Made by a program: the position numbers and the translations under genes. This document shows, in pieces, positions 8,785-17,501 of a stretch of 64,000 bases of DNA; the first letter of the stretch is position 1, and the number at the start of each line of letters is the position of its first letter. Under the pieces are notes generated by a model. The model made no database searches. It was given only the letters and a program-made list of their open reading frames with translations, and was not told where the DNA came from. The stretch is from Planctomycetota bacterium (GTDB lineage: Bacteria; Planctomycetota; B15-G4): NCBI GenBank assembly GCA_021604805.1, contig BQJR01000002.1, forward strand, positions 1 through 64,000, read 5' to 3'.

Positions 8785-10259
8785 CTGCGCCGCGGGACAA
8801 CGCGGGGCGGAGCAAGGGCTCGCGGAGCAGCGCGCCGGCCGAAGAGAGCGCGCCCTTCACACCCCCGCAACCGCACGCGCGAGGGCGAGCGCGGGCGTCG
8901 TCGCCCTTCGCGGACACGGCGCTCGTGATGCTCGCCAAGCCACCGCTGCGTGGACGCGCGAAGAGTCGTCTCGCAGCGGAGCTCGGGCTCGGCGCCGCCG
9001 CTCGCCTGGCGCGCGCCATGTTGCTCGACAGTTGGGCGGGCTTGCCGACGGAACTCCCCGGCGCACGACGCCTGCTCGCGCGCTGCGACGCGTCCGAACG
9101 CTACCCGCAGCTCACGCCCGAACCCGACGCCGTGCTCGATCAAGGCCACGGCGACCTCGGACAGCGCATGGCGCGCCTGCTCGCCGACGCGCTCGCCGAG
9201 CAACCGCGCGCCGTGTTGCTCGGCACCGACGCACCCGGGCGTCCGCCGGAACACCTGCGCGCCGTGCACGCGCTGCTCGAAGATCACGACCTCGTGCTCG
9301 GCGCTTGCGAAGACGGCGGCTTCTGGTGCCTTGCCAGCCGAGCCAGCGCCGCTGCTCTCCACACCCCCACCTGGCTCGACGCGCTCGACTGGGAGCGCGA
9401 CGACACCGCAACGCAAGTGCGCGCCCGCGCCGCGCAGCTCGGCCTCTCCCTCGGCGAAGCGCCAGCCTGGTTCGACCTCGACCACGCACGCGACCTGAAG
9501 ACCTTCCCCGAACGCGCCGCCCGCGAACGCGCGCCACGCCTGCACGCCTTGCTGCGCGACGACCCGTGCACCGACCCGCTCTCGATCGTGCTGCCCACAC
9601 TCGACGAAGGCGCGCTGCTCGACACCGCACTCGCGGCGCTCGCCGAGCAACCCGGCCCGCTGGAGATCGTCGTGGCGGATGGCGGCAGTCGGGACGGCAG
9701 TCTGCAGCGCGCGATCGAGAGCCGCGAACACGTGGTCGTGCGCGCGGCGCCGGGGCGCGGCCGCCAGCTCGCGGCCGGCTGCGCGCTGAGCACGGGCGAA
9801 CAGCTGCTCGTGCTGCACGTCGACACGCGCTTGCCACCGGGCGCCACGCAACAAGTGCGCGACACCTTGCACGCCGGCATCTCGGGCGCCGGCGCCTTCG
9901 TGATCCACACGCAGGCCGATCCGGACACGCCCAACTTCGCGGGGCCCTTGCTGCGCCTCGGCGACCTGCGCTCGCGCTTCACGCGGCACCCCTACGGCGA
10001 CCAAGCCATGTTCTTCACGCGCGCGCACTACGACGCCGTGGGAGGCTTCCGACCGCTGCCGATCATGGAAGACTACGACCTCAGCCGACGCCTCGCCGCA
10101 CGCACACACCTCGCGCGGCTGCGCCCGGCGGTGCGCGTGTCCGGGCGACGGATCCAGCGCCACCCGCTGCGCTCGCTCCTGCTCATGCGCCTGCTGCCGC
10201 CGCTGTTCCGCATGGGCGTGGACCCCGAACGCTTGGCGCGCGTCTACCGTCGCGGCTGA
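8781..10259 (+). CDS. DUF2064 (TIGR04282) - GT2 (TIGR04283) glycosyltransferase fusion
   Basis: A 492-residue fusion of two nucleotide-sugar-transferase-like domains. Residues about 1-50 are low complexity. Residues about 50-250 match the DUF2064 family, with LVMLAKPPLRGRAKSRLAAE and LLGTDAPGRPPEHL. Residues about 265-480 are a GT-A family 2 domain, with LSIVLPTLDEG, VVADGGSRDGS and the acidic HVDTRLP. The same pair of families, separate or fused, is often found beside arsS, so it probably supplies or attaches the sugar part of an arsenosugar; this is inference from neighbourhood. Start GTG 8781 overlaps the arsS stop by 4 nt, so the three genes should be translated together. Confidence 0.85.
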   Translation: MTAPRDNAGRSKGSRSSAPAEESAPFTPPQPHARGRARASSPFADTALVMLAKPPLRGRAKSRLAAELGLGAAARLARAMLLDSWAGLPTELPGARRLLARCDASERYPQLTPEPDAVLDQGHGDLGQRMARLLADALAEQPRAVLLGTDAPGRPPEHLRAVHALLEDHDLVLGACEDGGFWCLASRASAAALHTPTWLDALDWERDDTATQVRARAAQLGLSLGEAPAWFDLDHARDLKTFPERAARERAPRLHALLRDDPCTDPLSIVLPTLDEGALLDTALAALAEQPGPLEIVVADGGSRDGSLQRAIESREHVVVRAAPGRGRQLAAGCALSTGEQLLVLHVDTRLPPGATQQVRDTLHAGISGAGAFVIHTQADPDTPNFAGPLLRLGDLRSRFTRHPYGDQAMFFTRAHYDAVGGFRPLPIMEDYDLSRRLAARTHLARLRPAVRVSGRRIQRHPLRSLLLMRLLPPLFRMGVDPERLARVYRRG

Positions 10260-10279
10260 GCATCGCGCATGATGCGCGC

Positions 10280-11176
10280 GTGATCCTGCCCGCCGTCTTC
10301 CCGCCCGCGCCTTTCGACGACTACGCCCTGCTCGATTGCGGGCGCGGCGAGAAGCTGGAACGTCTGGGTCCGTATCGTTTGCGACGCCCCGACCCGCAGG
10401 CCATGTGGGCGCCCGCCGCGCCCGAGGCCGAGTGGGAAGGCGCCGACCTCGTGTTCGAGCGCGAAGACGACCGCGGCGGCCACTGGGTGCCCGGCCCGCG
10501 AGCGCAGCAGCGTCCGCCCGAGCGCTGGGAGATCGCGTGCGGCAACGCGCGCTTCGTCGTGGGGCCCACGCCCTTCAAGCACATCGGTCTGTTCCCCGAG
10601 CAAGCGCCCAACTGGGCGTGGACGGCGCAACGCGTGGCGGCGCTGGCCGCGTCGCTCGGGGAGCGCCCGCGCTTGCTCAACCTGTTCGCCTACACCGGCG
10701 CAGCCACGGTGCTCGCCAGTCAGGCCGGCGCCTTCGTCACGCATGTCGACGCGAGCAAACCGGCGCTGCGTTGGGCGCGCGAGAACGCCGCGGCCTCCCA
10801 GCTCCCCCGCGACGCCGTGCGCTGGATCGAAGACGACGCGCAGCAGTTCGTGCGTCGCGAGTTGCGCCGCGAGAAGCGCTACCACGGCATCCTGCTCGAT
10901 CCGCCGCCCTACGGACGCGGGCCGTCGGGCGAACGCTGGGTCTTCGAGGAGCGCATCGGCGAGTTGCTCGCGGAGTGCGCGGAGTTGCTCGTGCACGGCC
11001 CCGCGTTCTTGCTCGTGTCGTGTTACGCCGTCGGTACCACGCCGCTCAGCTTCCAGAACTTGCTGGCCGAGTTCGGCGCCGGCGAACTCGAGGCAGGCGA
11101 GCTCGCGCTGCCGGCCGAGTGGGGTGCACGCAGCCTGCCGGCAGGCCTGTGTGGACGCTGGTCGCGCGGCTGCTGA
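10280..11176 (+). CDS. RlmI-like class I SAM-dependent methyltransferase (COG1092-type)
   Basis: Predicted rRNA (cytosine-C5) methyltransferase relative. The SAM motif LLNLFAYTGAATVLASQAGA is near residue 131, an acidic ribose-binding HVDASKPALRWARENA follows, and the catalytic-loop motif LLDPPPYGRG is near residue 204. At 298 residues it is shorter than E. coli RlmI (about 396) and lacks an obvious N-terminal PUA domain. The start is GTG 10280, 20 nt after the glycosyltransferase stop, so it may ride on the ars transcript, but nothing links it to arsenic. Family is confident; the methylated base is not known. Confidence 0.82.
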   Translation: MILPAVFPPAPFDDYALLDCGRGEKLERLGPYRLRRPDPQAMWAPAAPEAEWEGADLVFEREDDRGGHWVPGPRAQQRPPERWEIACGNARFVVGPTPFKHIGLFPEQAPNWAWTAQRVAALAASLGERPRLLNLFAYTGAATVLASQAGAFVTHVDASKPALRWARENAAASQLPRDAVRWIEDDAQQFVRRELRREKRYHGILLDPPPYGRGPSGERWVFEERIGELLAECAELLVHGPAFLLVSCYAVGTTPLSFQNLLAEFGAGELEAGELALPAEWGARSLPAGLCGRWSRGC

Positions 11177-11318
11177 GGCGATTCGCCCGCACGCGCTGAT
11201 CAGCGCGAGGGCCAGCGCAACGGCCGCGCCGCTGCGCGCAGGGTCGACAGCGCAACGCCTCGCTCCGGGCGCACGCTGCGTGGCATGATCGTCGTCCCGC
11301 CCTCCTCGGAGTGAACTC

Positions 11319-13775
11319 ATGGCCGTGCTTCGCGACCGTCTCATGCTTCTCAGTGGCACGTTGCTCACGCTCGCCGCGCTGAGCGTTGCGCTGGAGGCCG
11401 CCCCGACCTCGACACCGCCCGCCGACGAGACCGCCGCCCCGATCGCGAGCGGCAACGCGGCGGCGATCGACGCGATCCTCCACGAGGGCACGCACAACTC
11501 GCAGGTGATGAACACCTTGCGCGCGCTCACCGAGATCGGGCCGCGGCAATCGGGTTCGGCCGGCCTCGACGACGCCACGGCCTGGGCGGCCGCGCGCTTC
11601 GAAGAGCTCGGTCTCACAGTCGAGCTGCAGCCTTGGGGCGAACTGGCTTACGGTTTCGAACGCGGGCCGAGCCACGTGCGCGTGGTCGGCGAAGACAGCG
11701 AACTCAGCTTCATGACACGCGCGTGGACGGCGGGCACGCCAGGCGCCGTGCAGGCCCCCGCGCTGCTCGCCCCGGTCAGCGAAGCGGGCTTCGAAGGCAT
11801 CGACTGGGCCGGCGCCTGGGTGCTCACGCCGCGCAGCGACCAAGACGCGCGCCTCGCCGACCTCAGCGACGAAGAACGCGCCGCGCGCCGCGACTTCCTG
11901 CGCGCCCGCAACGAACGCCTGCGCGAACTCGGCGTGGCCGGGCTGATCAGTCGCAGCGGCTCGGGCGAACTGCTGCGCATGAGCGGTGATCGCGGTCTGA
12001 TGATGGAGGGTGCCGCGGTGCTGCCCACCCACGTGTCGGTCACGCTCACGGGGGCGCACTTCGATGCGCTCGTCGAGCGCCTGCTCGCCGGTGAAGCGCT
12101 CGCGCTCGACGTCGACATCGACAACCGCTTCATCGAAGGGCCGGTTGAACAAGTGAACGTGGTCGCCGAGTTGCGCGGCAGCGAACGTCCCGAGGAAGTC
12201 GTGATCGTGGGCGGGCACATCGACACCTGGGACATCGCGCTGGGAGTGAACGACAACGGCACCGGCGTGTCGACCACGCTCGAGGCGGCGCGCTTGCTCG
12301 TGACGTCGGGGGCGCAGCCGCGTCGCACGATCCGCTTCGTGTTGTGGAGCGGCGAAGAACAAGGCCTCTACGGTTCGCGTGGCCAGGTCGAGCAACTCAG
12401 CGCCGACGAGCTGGCCAGGGTCTCGGCCGTGCTCGTGCACGACGGCGGCACGAACGCGCTCACAGGGCTCAACATCACGTCCGCCATGGAGCCGCAGCTG
12501 CGCACGGCGCTGGCGCCACTGATGTCGTGGGTCGAGGAACACGCGCCCGAGCGCGGCTTCGAACTCAACGTGGTGAGCGGCTTCTCGCGCGGCGGCTCGA
12601 GCGACCACGCGCCCTACGTGTCGGCCGGTGTGCCCGGCTTCTTCTGGCGTCAATCCGGCACGCACACGTACTCCGACACACACCACACTCAGATCGACAC
12701 GTTGGAGTACGCGCTGCCCGACGACCTGCAGCACTCGTCGATGGTCGTGGCGCTCGCCGCCTTGGGCATCGCCGACGCGCCCGAACTCGTGGCGCGCCGC
12801 GGCATGCTCAGAGCCACGCGTCGCCTGGGTGTGTTCATGGCCGACGACGCCAAGACCGTGCGCAACGTGAGTGGCGGGCTCGCCGCCGAACACGGTCTGC
12901 TCAGCAACGACGTGCTGCTCAGCGTCGACGGGCAACCCGTGGGCAACGACAGCGAAGCCGGCGAGCAGAGTGTGGGCGCGCTGCGCGACGCCGGCGAAGG
13001 TCGCAAGTGGATCGTCTGGCAGAGCGGCAGTGAAGAAAAGCGCGCGCTCTTCGAGTGGGACAGCGAAGGCCTCGATCGCGATCCCCAACGCGTGGAGCTG
13101 ACCGCCGCAGACGGCGCGCCGCTCGTGGGCGACTGGTACGCCGCGCGCACGGGCCGCCCCGCCTCGGGCAGCGCGCTGATCCTGTTGCCGATGGCGCGTC
13201 AACAACGCACCGACTGGATGCCCGCACGCGCGGCGCTCGAAGACGCCGGCATCGCCACCTTCGCGCTCGACCCGCGCGGTCACGGCGAGAGCCGCGCCGC
13301 CGACGGCGCCTACCGCGCGCGCCTCGACGCGCGCGACACGAGCGCCTACGAGGAAGCCACCCAGGATGTCGCCGCCGCCGTCGCCTTCTTGGAGAGCAAG
13401 GGCTACCCGGCCGAGCGCATCGGCGTGATGGGCGCCAGCATCGGCTGCTCGATCGCGCTGCGCGCCGCGGTGAACGACCCGCGCTTGGCCGGCGTCGCCG
13501 CGCTCACGCCCGGCGCGAACTACATCGGCTTCGACAGCATGAGCGACCTCACGCAGTGGGATCAGCGCCCACTGCTCTTGGTGAGCAGCGACGAGGAAGC
13601 CAACGCCGGCGCGCGCCCCTTGCACGCGGCCGCTCAAGCTCGCGATCCCTGGGCGCCCGTCGACCTGGTGATCCTGCCGCAGACCGGGATCCACGGCACG
13701 CGCATGCTCGGCGTGGTCGCGGGCGTGGAGCAACAACTGGCCGCGTGGTGGACCCGCGTGCTCCGCAAGGGATGA
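11319..13775 (+). CDS. Secreted M28 zinc peptidase - PDZ - alpha/beta hydrolase fusion
   Basis: 818-residue exported protein. Residues 1-27 are a signal peptide. A PA-like lid domain precedes an M28 aminopeptidase core with all zinc ligands visible: GGHIDTWD (about 297), NDNGTG (about 310), WSGEEQGLYGS (about 345), SSDHAPYVSAG (about 428) and THHTQIDT (about 451). A PDZ-like segment (about 505-560, with LLSNDVLLSVDGQPV) follows. Residues about 590-818 form an alpha/beta hydrolase with nucleophile elbow GASIGCS near 704 and a late HGTRM histidine. Peptidase-PDZ combinations are known; the added hydrolase is unusual and suggests a bifunctional secreted enzyme acting on peptides or peptide esters. 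GGAG lies about 10 nt before the ATG. The next gene overlaps by ATGA. Confidence 0.88.
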   Translation: MAVLRDRLMLLSGTLLTLAALSVALEAAPTSTPPADETAAPIASGNAAAIDAILHEGTHNSQVMNTLRALTEIGPRQSGSAGLDDATAWAAARFEELGLTVELQPWGELAYGFERGPSHVRVVGEDSELSFMTRAWTAGTPGAVQAPALLAPVSEAGFEGIDWAGAWVLTPRSDQDARLADLSDEERAARRDFLRARNERLRELGVAGLISRSGSGELLRMSGDRGLMMEGAAVLPTHVSVTLTGAHFDALVERLLAGEALALDVDIDNRFIEGPVEQVNVVAELRGSERPEEVVIVGGHIDTWDIALGVNDNGTGVSTTLEAARLLVTSGAQPRRTIRFVLWSGEEQGLYGSRGQVEQLSADELARVSAVLVHDGGTNALTGLNITSAMEPQLRTALAPLMSWVEEHAPERGFELNVVSGFSRGGSSDHAPYVSAGVPGFFWRQSGTHTYSDTHHTQIDTLEYALPDDLQHSSMVVALAALGIADAPELVARRGMLRATRRLGVFMADDAKTVRNVSGGLAAEHGLLSNDVLLSVDGQPVGNDSEAGEQSVGALRDAGEGRKWIVWQSGSEEKRALFEWDSEGLDRDPQRVELTAADGAPLVGDWYAARTGRPASGSALILLPMARQQRTDWMPARAALEDAGIATFALDPRGHGESRAADGAYRARLDARDTSAYEEATQDVAAAVAFLESKGYPAERIGVMGASIGCSIALRAAVNDPRLAGVAALTPGANYIGFDSMSDLTQWDQRPLLLVSSDEEANAGARPLHAAAQARDPWAPVDLVILPQTGIHGTRMLGVVAGVEQQLAAWWTRVLRKG

Positions 13776-14221
13776 GCGACGCGAACGACTCTCCGTCGCG
13801 CCCCGCCTCGGCGCCGCGCGTGCCCAGCAGCGAGCCGAACGCCGACTTCCTGCGCTCAGTGCGCGACGGCACGCGCCCGAGCCTCTCGCACGACGATCAT
13901 CTGCGACTCGGCTGGCTCGTGCTGCAGAGCGAAACCTTGCTCGCAGCCATCGCCACGCTGCGCCGCGACCTGAGCGCCTTCGCGAAGGCCAAGAAGCAGG
14001 GCGCGATCTACAACGAGACGATCACGTGGGTGTTCGCGGCGCTGATCAACGAGCGCATCCAAGCCGGCCGCGGTGGCGACGACTGGCAAGCCTTCCTCGA
14101 ACTCAACGCCGACCTGCGTCGCGGGATGACGGTGGTCCAGGAACGCTACGCGCCCGGCACGCTCAACAGCGCGCTCGCGCGCGCGACCTTCGTGCTGCCG
14201 GACCGTCCGCCAGAGCTCTGA
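13772..14221 (+). CDS. Hypothetical protein with conserved His/YNET-type motifs
   Basis: 149-residue soluble protein whose ATG overlaps the stop of the M28 fusion gene (ATGA), so it is co-translated with it. Residues after about 40 contain SLSHDDHLRLGWLVLQ and AIYNETITWVFAALINERI. I recall a widespread uncharacterised family with a HxxHL...YHET pattern, which this resembles. No signal peptide or membrane segment is visible. The conserved histidines and the acidic E-T step suggest a metal-binding or small catalytic helix bundle, but no function can be assigned. Confidence 0.7.
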   Translation: MSDANDSPSRPASAPRVPSSEPNADFLRSVRDGTRPSLSHDDHLRLGWLVLQSETLLAAIATLRRDLSAFAKAKKQGAIYNETITWVFAALINERIQAGRGGDDWQAFLELNADLRRGMTVVQERYAPGTLNSALARATFVLPDRPPEL

Positions 14222-14347
14222 GCGCCTCCTGCTCGGCGCGCGCCTCGCTGCGTGCCTGCTTTCCGCTGCGTGCGCTCAGGTCGGCGAGCGAGCCGAGCAC
14301 CTCCGTGTCATGCAGTGGACTGCGGGACACCACAGCACCGCAGCGGC

Positions 14348-14923
14348 TCAGTCGAGGAGCAGCAACGGTGCGAGGGATTGCGTGTCGCTGAATCCCTTGA
14401 TGGTGGCTTTCACCTTGGTCGGGCGATCGGACTTGCCGTTGCCGTCGGTCAGGCCCTCGAAGCGCAGGCTCACCTTGGCCTTGATGCGCACCGTGCCCGC
14501 CTTCTTCTTGGGCTTGATGGTGGCGCGCAGCTTGCTCTTCTCCACGTTGAGCGTGAGGTCGGTGCTGATCGGGATCGGCGCGAAGAGTGCGAGGTCCGAC
14601 TCGTAGCGCTGCTCGAGCGCCTCGATCGACATGGCGTCGAGCGTGAGGTCGAGACGCTTCGCCTTCGCCGACTTGCGCGTCCAGGTGCCGGAGATCGCCG
14701 TGCCGTCGAGGTCCGCGTCGAAACTGAAGTCACCGTGGATCTCGATGTCGCCGCTGAGCGGGCCGCCGACCTTCACCGAGCCGATGCCCTTGGCCTTGGC
14801 GCTGGCCTTGCTGGTCACGTTGCTGAGCACCCAGGTCGTGTCGCTGGGATCCACGAGCAAGGCGCCGAGCAGCAAGTTCGCGGCAGAGACAATCAACAGC
14901 AGGCGCAGGGTCCGGCTCAACAT
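14348..14923 (-). CDS. Secreted hypothetical protein, lysine-rich beta protein
   Basis: 191 residues from the ATG at 14923, which has AGGA a few bases upstream; the longer in-frame ORF reaching 15079 has a non-protein-like N-terminus. Residues 1-25 (MLSRTLRLLLIVSAANLLLG) are a signal peptide or anchor. The rest alternates short beta-like segments with repeated GT/SK patterns (SGTWTRKSAKAKRLDLTLD, LNVEKSKLRATIKPKKKAG) and is strongly basic. No family recognised. It is convergent with the small gene ending at 14221 and stands alone next to tRNA-Met. Confidence 0.65.
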   Translation of the reverse strand: MLSRTLRLLLIVSAANLLLGALLVDPSDTTWVLSNVTSKASAKAKGIGSVKVGGPLSGDIEIHGDFSFDADLDGTAISGTWTRKSAKAKRLDLTLDAMSIEALEQRYESDLALFAPIPISTDLTLNVEKSKLRATIKPKKKAGTVRIKAKVSLRFEGLTDGNGKSDRPTKVKATIKGFSDTQSLAPLLLLD

Positions 14924-15071
14924 CGAAGAATCCTCGGGCAGGGATCGAGAGGGGAGGGAAAAGGTCGCGGCCGAGACTACGAGATCGCGCGCCGAACGAG
15001 GGGCCTGGAGGATCACCTCAGTGCGGCGGTTCCACCACCGGCACGACGGCGCAGCGTCTCGAAGGCGCCAA

Positions 15072-15086
15072 CAGCCCAAGAGGCTG
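15072..15086 (-). terminator. Possible hairpin downstream of tRNA-Met
   Basis: Inverted repeat CAGCC/GGCTG with a 5-nt loop, a few bases beyond the tRNA 3' end in the direction of transcription. Stem is short and there is no long U-run, so terminator function is only possible. Confidence 0.3.
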
Positions 15087-15092
15087 CGAAAA

Positions 15093-15169
15093 TGGTAGCG
15101 GAGGAGGGATTCGAACCCCCGACACGCGGATTATGATTCCGCTGCTCTAACCAACTGAGCTACTCCGCC
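15093..15169 (-). tRNA. tRNA-Met (anticodon CAT)
   Basis: Complete cloverleaf on the minus strand. The acceptor stem GGCGGAG pairs with CTCCGCT (one G-U), followed by discriminator A and an encoded CCA. The D-arm region reads GCTCAGTTGGTTAGAGC. The anticodon stem GCGGA/TCCGC encloses loop ATCATAA, giving CAT. The T-arm has GGTTCGAATCC. The sequence matches elongator tRNA-Met more than initiator, which would carry a C-A mismatch at 1-72; tRNA-Ile2 with lysidine cannot be excluded by eye. Confidence 0.95.
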
Positions 15170-15644
15170 ACGCCGTCGCGCGCGCGAGCGCCCGACGAAG
15201 GGCGCGGAGGATAGCGGAGGGAGCCACGAGCCATCAAGCACGGGCCGTCATCTGCTTCGAAGAGCGCAGCTCGAAGTGGGCCACGTGGGTAATTTTGTCC
15301 GATTGTGTGAATATGCGTGAGACCTCGGCTAGTCTAGGGCGCGTCTGGTTGAGGAGTTCCTCTCCCGGCCCGTGCTGCCCGGCGCGGTCGAAGGAGCGGT
15401 CCTCCAGACCCTTCAATCATCCAGACACACCTTCATTCGGTCGAGGTTGCGCGAACAGCGCCTAAAACCTCCTCCCCCTTCTTTCCCGAAAACTCCTCGG
15501 CCGAATGATTTTCCCCCCGCAGCATCCGGGGAAGCGCTGCGCCCGTAGGGAATCCGCGCTGCGCGGCGCGCCAGGCCGGGAGGCTGTCCTGCGGCTCGCG
15601 GCCTTCGGGAACCGTGTCGCGCCACCCGCGCAACGGGGCGCGAC
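15170..15644. other. Intergenic region with possible structured RNA
   Basis: 475 bases between tRNA-Met and the end of ruvC without a convincing gene; a 60-codon minus-strand ORF at 15234-15416 is not protein-like. The first part is AT-richer than its surroundings (15291-15317) and could hold a promoter reading rightward. Positions 15343-15348 (GTCTGG) can pair with 15404-15409 (CCAGAC), with AGGA/TCCT extending the helix after a small bulge. The remainder is C-rich and has short palindromes. No known RNA family was recognised. Confidence 0.4.
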
Positions 15645-16160
15645 TCAACGCGCCAGCGCGCGTTCCCAACGTTGGCGATGCAAGGTGGCGACGGCCACGG
15701 CGAGCGCGTCGGTGGCATCGCGACGCGCTGCAGCGGAGAGCTCTGCCTCGCGCGCCGCCACCGACGAACCGAGCATCGAGCGCACCATCGAGGCCACTTG
15801 GTCTTTGCTCGCGCCGCCGCGTCCCGTGACTGCTTTTTTGATCTCGCTCGGGCTGATCTCGCTGAGCGGCAGACCGCTGGCGCCGAGCGCCGTGAGCAAG
15901 GCGCCGCGCGCCTGACCCAAGGTGACCAGCGAACGCGTGTTCGGCCCGTGGAAGACCGTCTCCATGCCGGCGGCATCGAGCGCGTGCTCGGCCAGCACCT
16001 CGGACAGCCCGCGATGCAGCTCGACGAGTCGCAGCGGAAGCGCCGCCGCAGCCGGTGGCGCCAACACGCCCATGGCGAGCAGTTGCAGTCGCGAGCCCTC
16101 CTGCTCCACGATGCCCCAGCCCGTGCGGCGCGATCCGGGGTCGATGCCCAAAACGATCAT
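15645..16160 (-). CDS. ruvC: Holliday junction endonuclease RuvC
   Basis: Crossover-junction endodeoxyribonuclease that resolves Holliday junctions with RuvAB. The 171 residues match the family length. Visible are the catalytic GIDPGSRRTGWG (Asp7), METVFHGPN (Glu67), ISPSEIKKAVTGRGGASKDQV, and the C-terminal acidic DATDALAVAVATLH. The ATG at 16160 begins exactly with MIVLGIDPG. ruvA and ruvB are not in the window. It is divergent from ispD with only about 45 nt between starts. Confidence 0.96.
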   Translation of the reverse strand: MIVLGIDPGSRRTGWGIVEQEGSRLQLLAMGVLAPPAAAALPLRLVELHRGLSEVLAEHALDAAGMETVFHGPNTRSLVTLGQARGALLTALGASGLPLSEISPSEIKKAVTGRGGASKDQVASMVRSMLGSSVAAREAELSAAARRDATDALAVAVATLHRQRWERALAR

Positions 16161-16205
16161 GCCGCCATCCTAGCCCGCCAGGCTTCCATTCCCGGCCGGC
16201 TTTCA

Positions 16206-16988
16206 TTGCGGAGTGTTGCTCTGTCGTCGCTCGAAACTGTGGGACTCGTGGTCGTGGCGGCTGGTACGGGGCAGCGGCTGGGTGCGCCCGTCCACAAAGC
16301 GCTGGTGGATCTCGACGGGCGCACGCTCGTGGAACATTGCGTGGAGCGACTGCTGCGCTCCGACGTGATCGGCCCGTGCGTGGTCGTGGGGCATACCGAC
16401 GACCTCGAACGACTCCGCGCGCTGCTCGCTCCGATCGCCGAGCACGCGCGACGCGAGCTGCGCAACTCTCTCGCCCCCAGCGCGCACTCGGCGCAGCGCG
16501 AGCTGTGCGTGATCGCGGGCGGCGCGCGTCGCCAAGACTCCGTGGCCGCCGGTCTGGACGCCTTGCCCGCAAGCTGTGAACGCGTGTTCGTGCACGACGC
16601 GGCGCGCCCCTTCGTGCCGCTCGACGCGCTCCCCGCGCTCGCCGAAGCCGTGTCGCAAGGCGGGGCCGCGTTGCTCGCCGTGCCACTCGCCGACACCGTG
16701 AAGCAAACCGACGACGACCCCCGACACGTGGCGCGCACGCTCGACCGCAGCCGCCTGCACGCCGCGCAGACGCCGCAAGCCTTTCGTCGACAGGAACTGT
16801 CCGCACTGCTCACGGAAGCCGACGCGCAGTCGATCAGCGTCACCGACGAAGCCGCGCTCTACGAAGCCAGCGGCCGCCCGGTACAGTTGGTGCCCGGCTC
16901 GCGGCTCAACTTCAAACTCACCACCGCAGAAGACCTCGCGCTCGTGCGCGCGCTGCTGCAACTCGAAACGGGAGAGAACTCGCCATGA
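16206..16988 (+). CDS. ispD: 2-C-methyl-D-erythritol 4-phosphate cytidylyltransferase
   Basis: MEP-pathway enzyme that joins CTP to methylerythritol phosphate. VVVAAGTGQRLGAPVHKAL is the CTP-binding loop; VFVHDAARPFVP and AQTPQAFRRQEL are diagnostic for IspD; FKLTTAEDLALVRALL closes the protein. No ATG is available: the reading frame offers TTG 16206 or GTG 16239, and neither has a strong ribosome-binding site, so the start is uncertain by 11 codons. The stop overlaps the ispF ATG (ATGA), so ispD and ispF are translationally coupled. Confidence 0.92.
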   Translation: MRSVALSSLETVGLVVVAAGTGQRLGAPVHKALVDLDGRTLVEHCVERLLRSDVIGPCVVVGHTDDLERLRALLAPIAEHARRELRNSLAPSAHSAQRELCVIAGGARRQDSVAAGLDALPASCERVFVHDAARPFVPLDALPALAEAVSQGGAALLAVPLADTVKQTDDDPRHVARTLDRSRLHAAQTPQAFRRQELSALLTEADAQSISVTDEAALYEASGRPVQLVPGSRLNFKLTTAEDLALVRALLQLETGENSP

Positions 16989-17491
16989 CGCTCAGTGACG
17001 CCATCGCCGTCGGCCTCGGCGCCGACACCCACCGCTTCAAGCCGGGCGGACCGATCGTGCTCGGCGGTGTGGAGATCGAGTCGGACCTGGGCCTCGTCGC
17101 GCATTCCGATGGCGACGTGTTGCTGCACGCGATCCTCGACGCGGTGCTCTCCGCCGCCGACCAACCCGACCTCGGCACGCTGTTCCCCGACACCGACGAA
17201 GTGAACCGCGGCCGCAGCTCCGTGGACATGGCGAAGGAAGTCGCGCGGCGCCTCAACGTGGCCGGCGCGCGCATCCTCTCGATCGACTCGGTGCTGATCT
17301 GCACGCACCCGCGCATCGCGCCGCTGCGCCAAGAGATCCGCGAGTCGGTGGCCGCCAGCTTCGACATCCCCGTGCGCAAGATCAACGTGAAGGGCAAGAC
17401 CAACGAGGGCATGGGGCCGATGGGCCGCGGCGAAGGCATCGAAGCGCGCGCCGTGGCACTCGTGGAACGCGCCGCCTCCGAAGACGCGTAA
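16985..17491 (+). CDS. ispF: 2-C-methyl-D-erythritol 2,4-cyclodiphosphate synthase
   Basis: MEP-pathway enzyme that cyclises CDP-methylerythritol phosphate. 168 residues, full length. Zinc ligands are visible in GLGADTHRF (Asp14, His16) and HSDGDVLLHAILDAVLSA (His48); GTLFPDTD and NVKGKTNEGMG are family hallmarks. The gene begins inside the last codon of ispD. IspE is not adjacent. It ends 10 nt before the stop of the convergent GT4 gene. Confidence 0.96.
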   Translation: MTLSDAIAVGLGADTHRFKPGGPIVLGGVEIESDLGLVAHSDGDVLLHAILDAVLSAADQPDLGTLFPDTDEVNRGRSSVDMAKEVARRLNVAGARILSIDSVLICTHPRIAPLRQEIRESVAASFDIPVRKINVKGKTNEGMGPMGRGEGIEARAVALVERAASEDA

Positions 17492-17501
17492 CGCGACGCC
17501 C

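Noticed and set aside
14252..15136. 294-codon plus-strand ORF ending EEGFEPPTRGL
   Set aside because: Its end is the antisense reading of tRNA-Met and the rest is antisense to the secreted protein gene.
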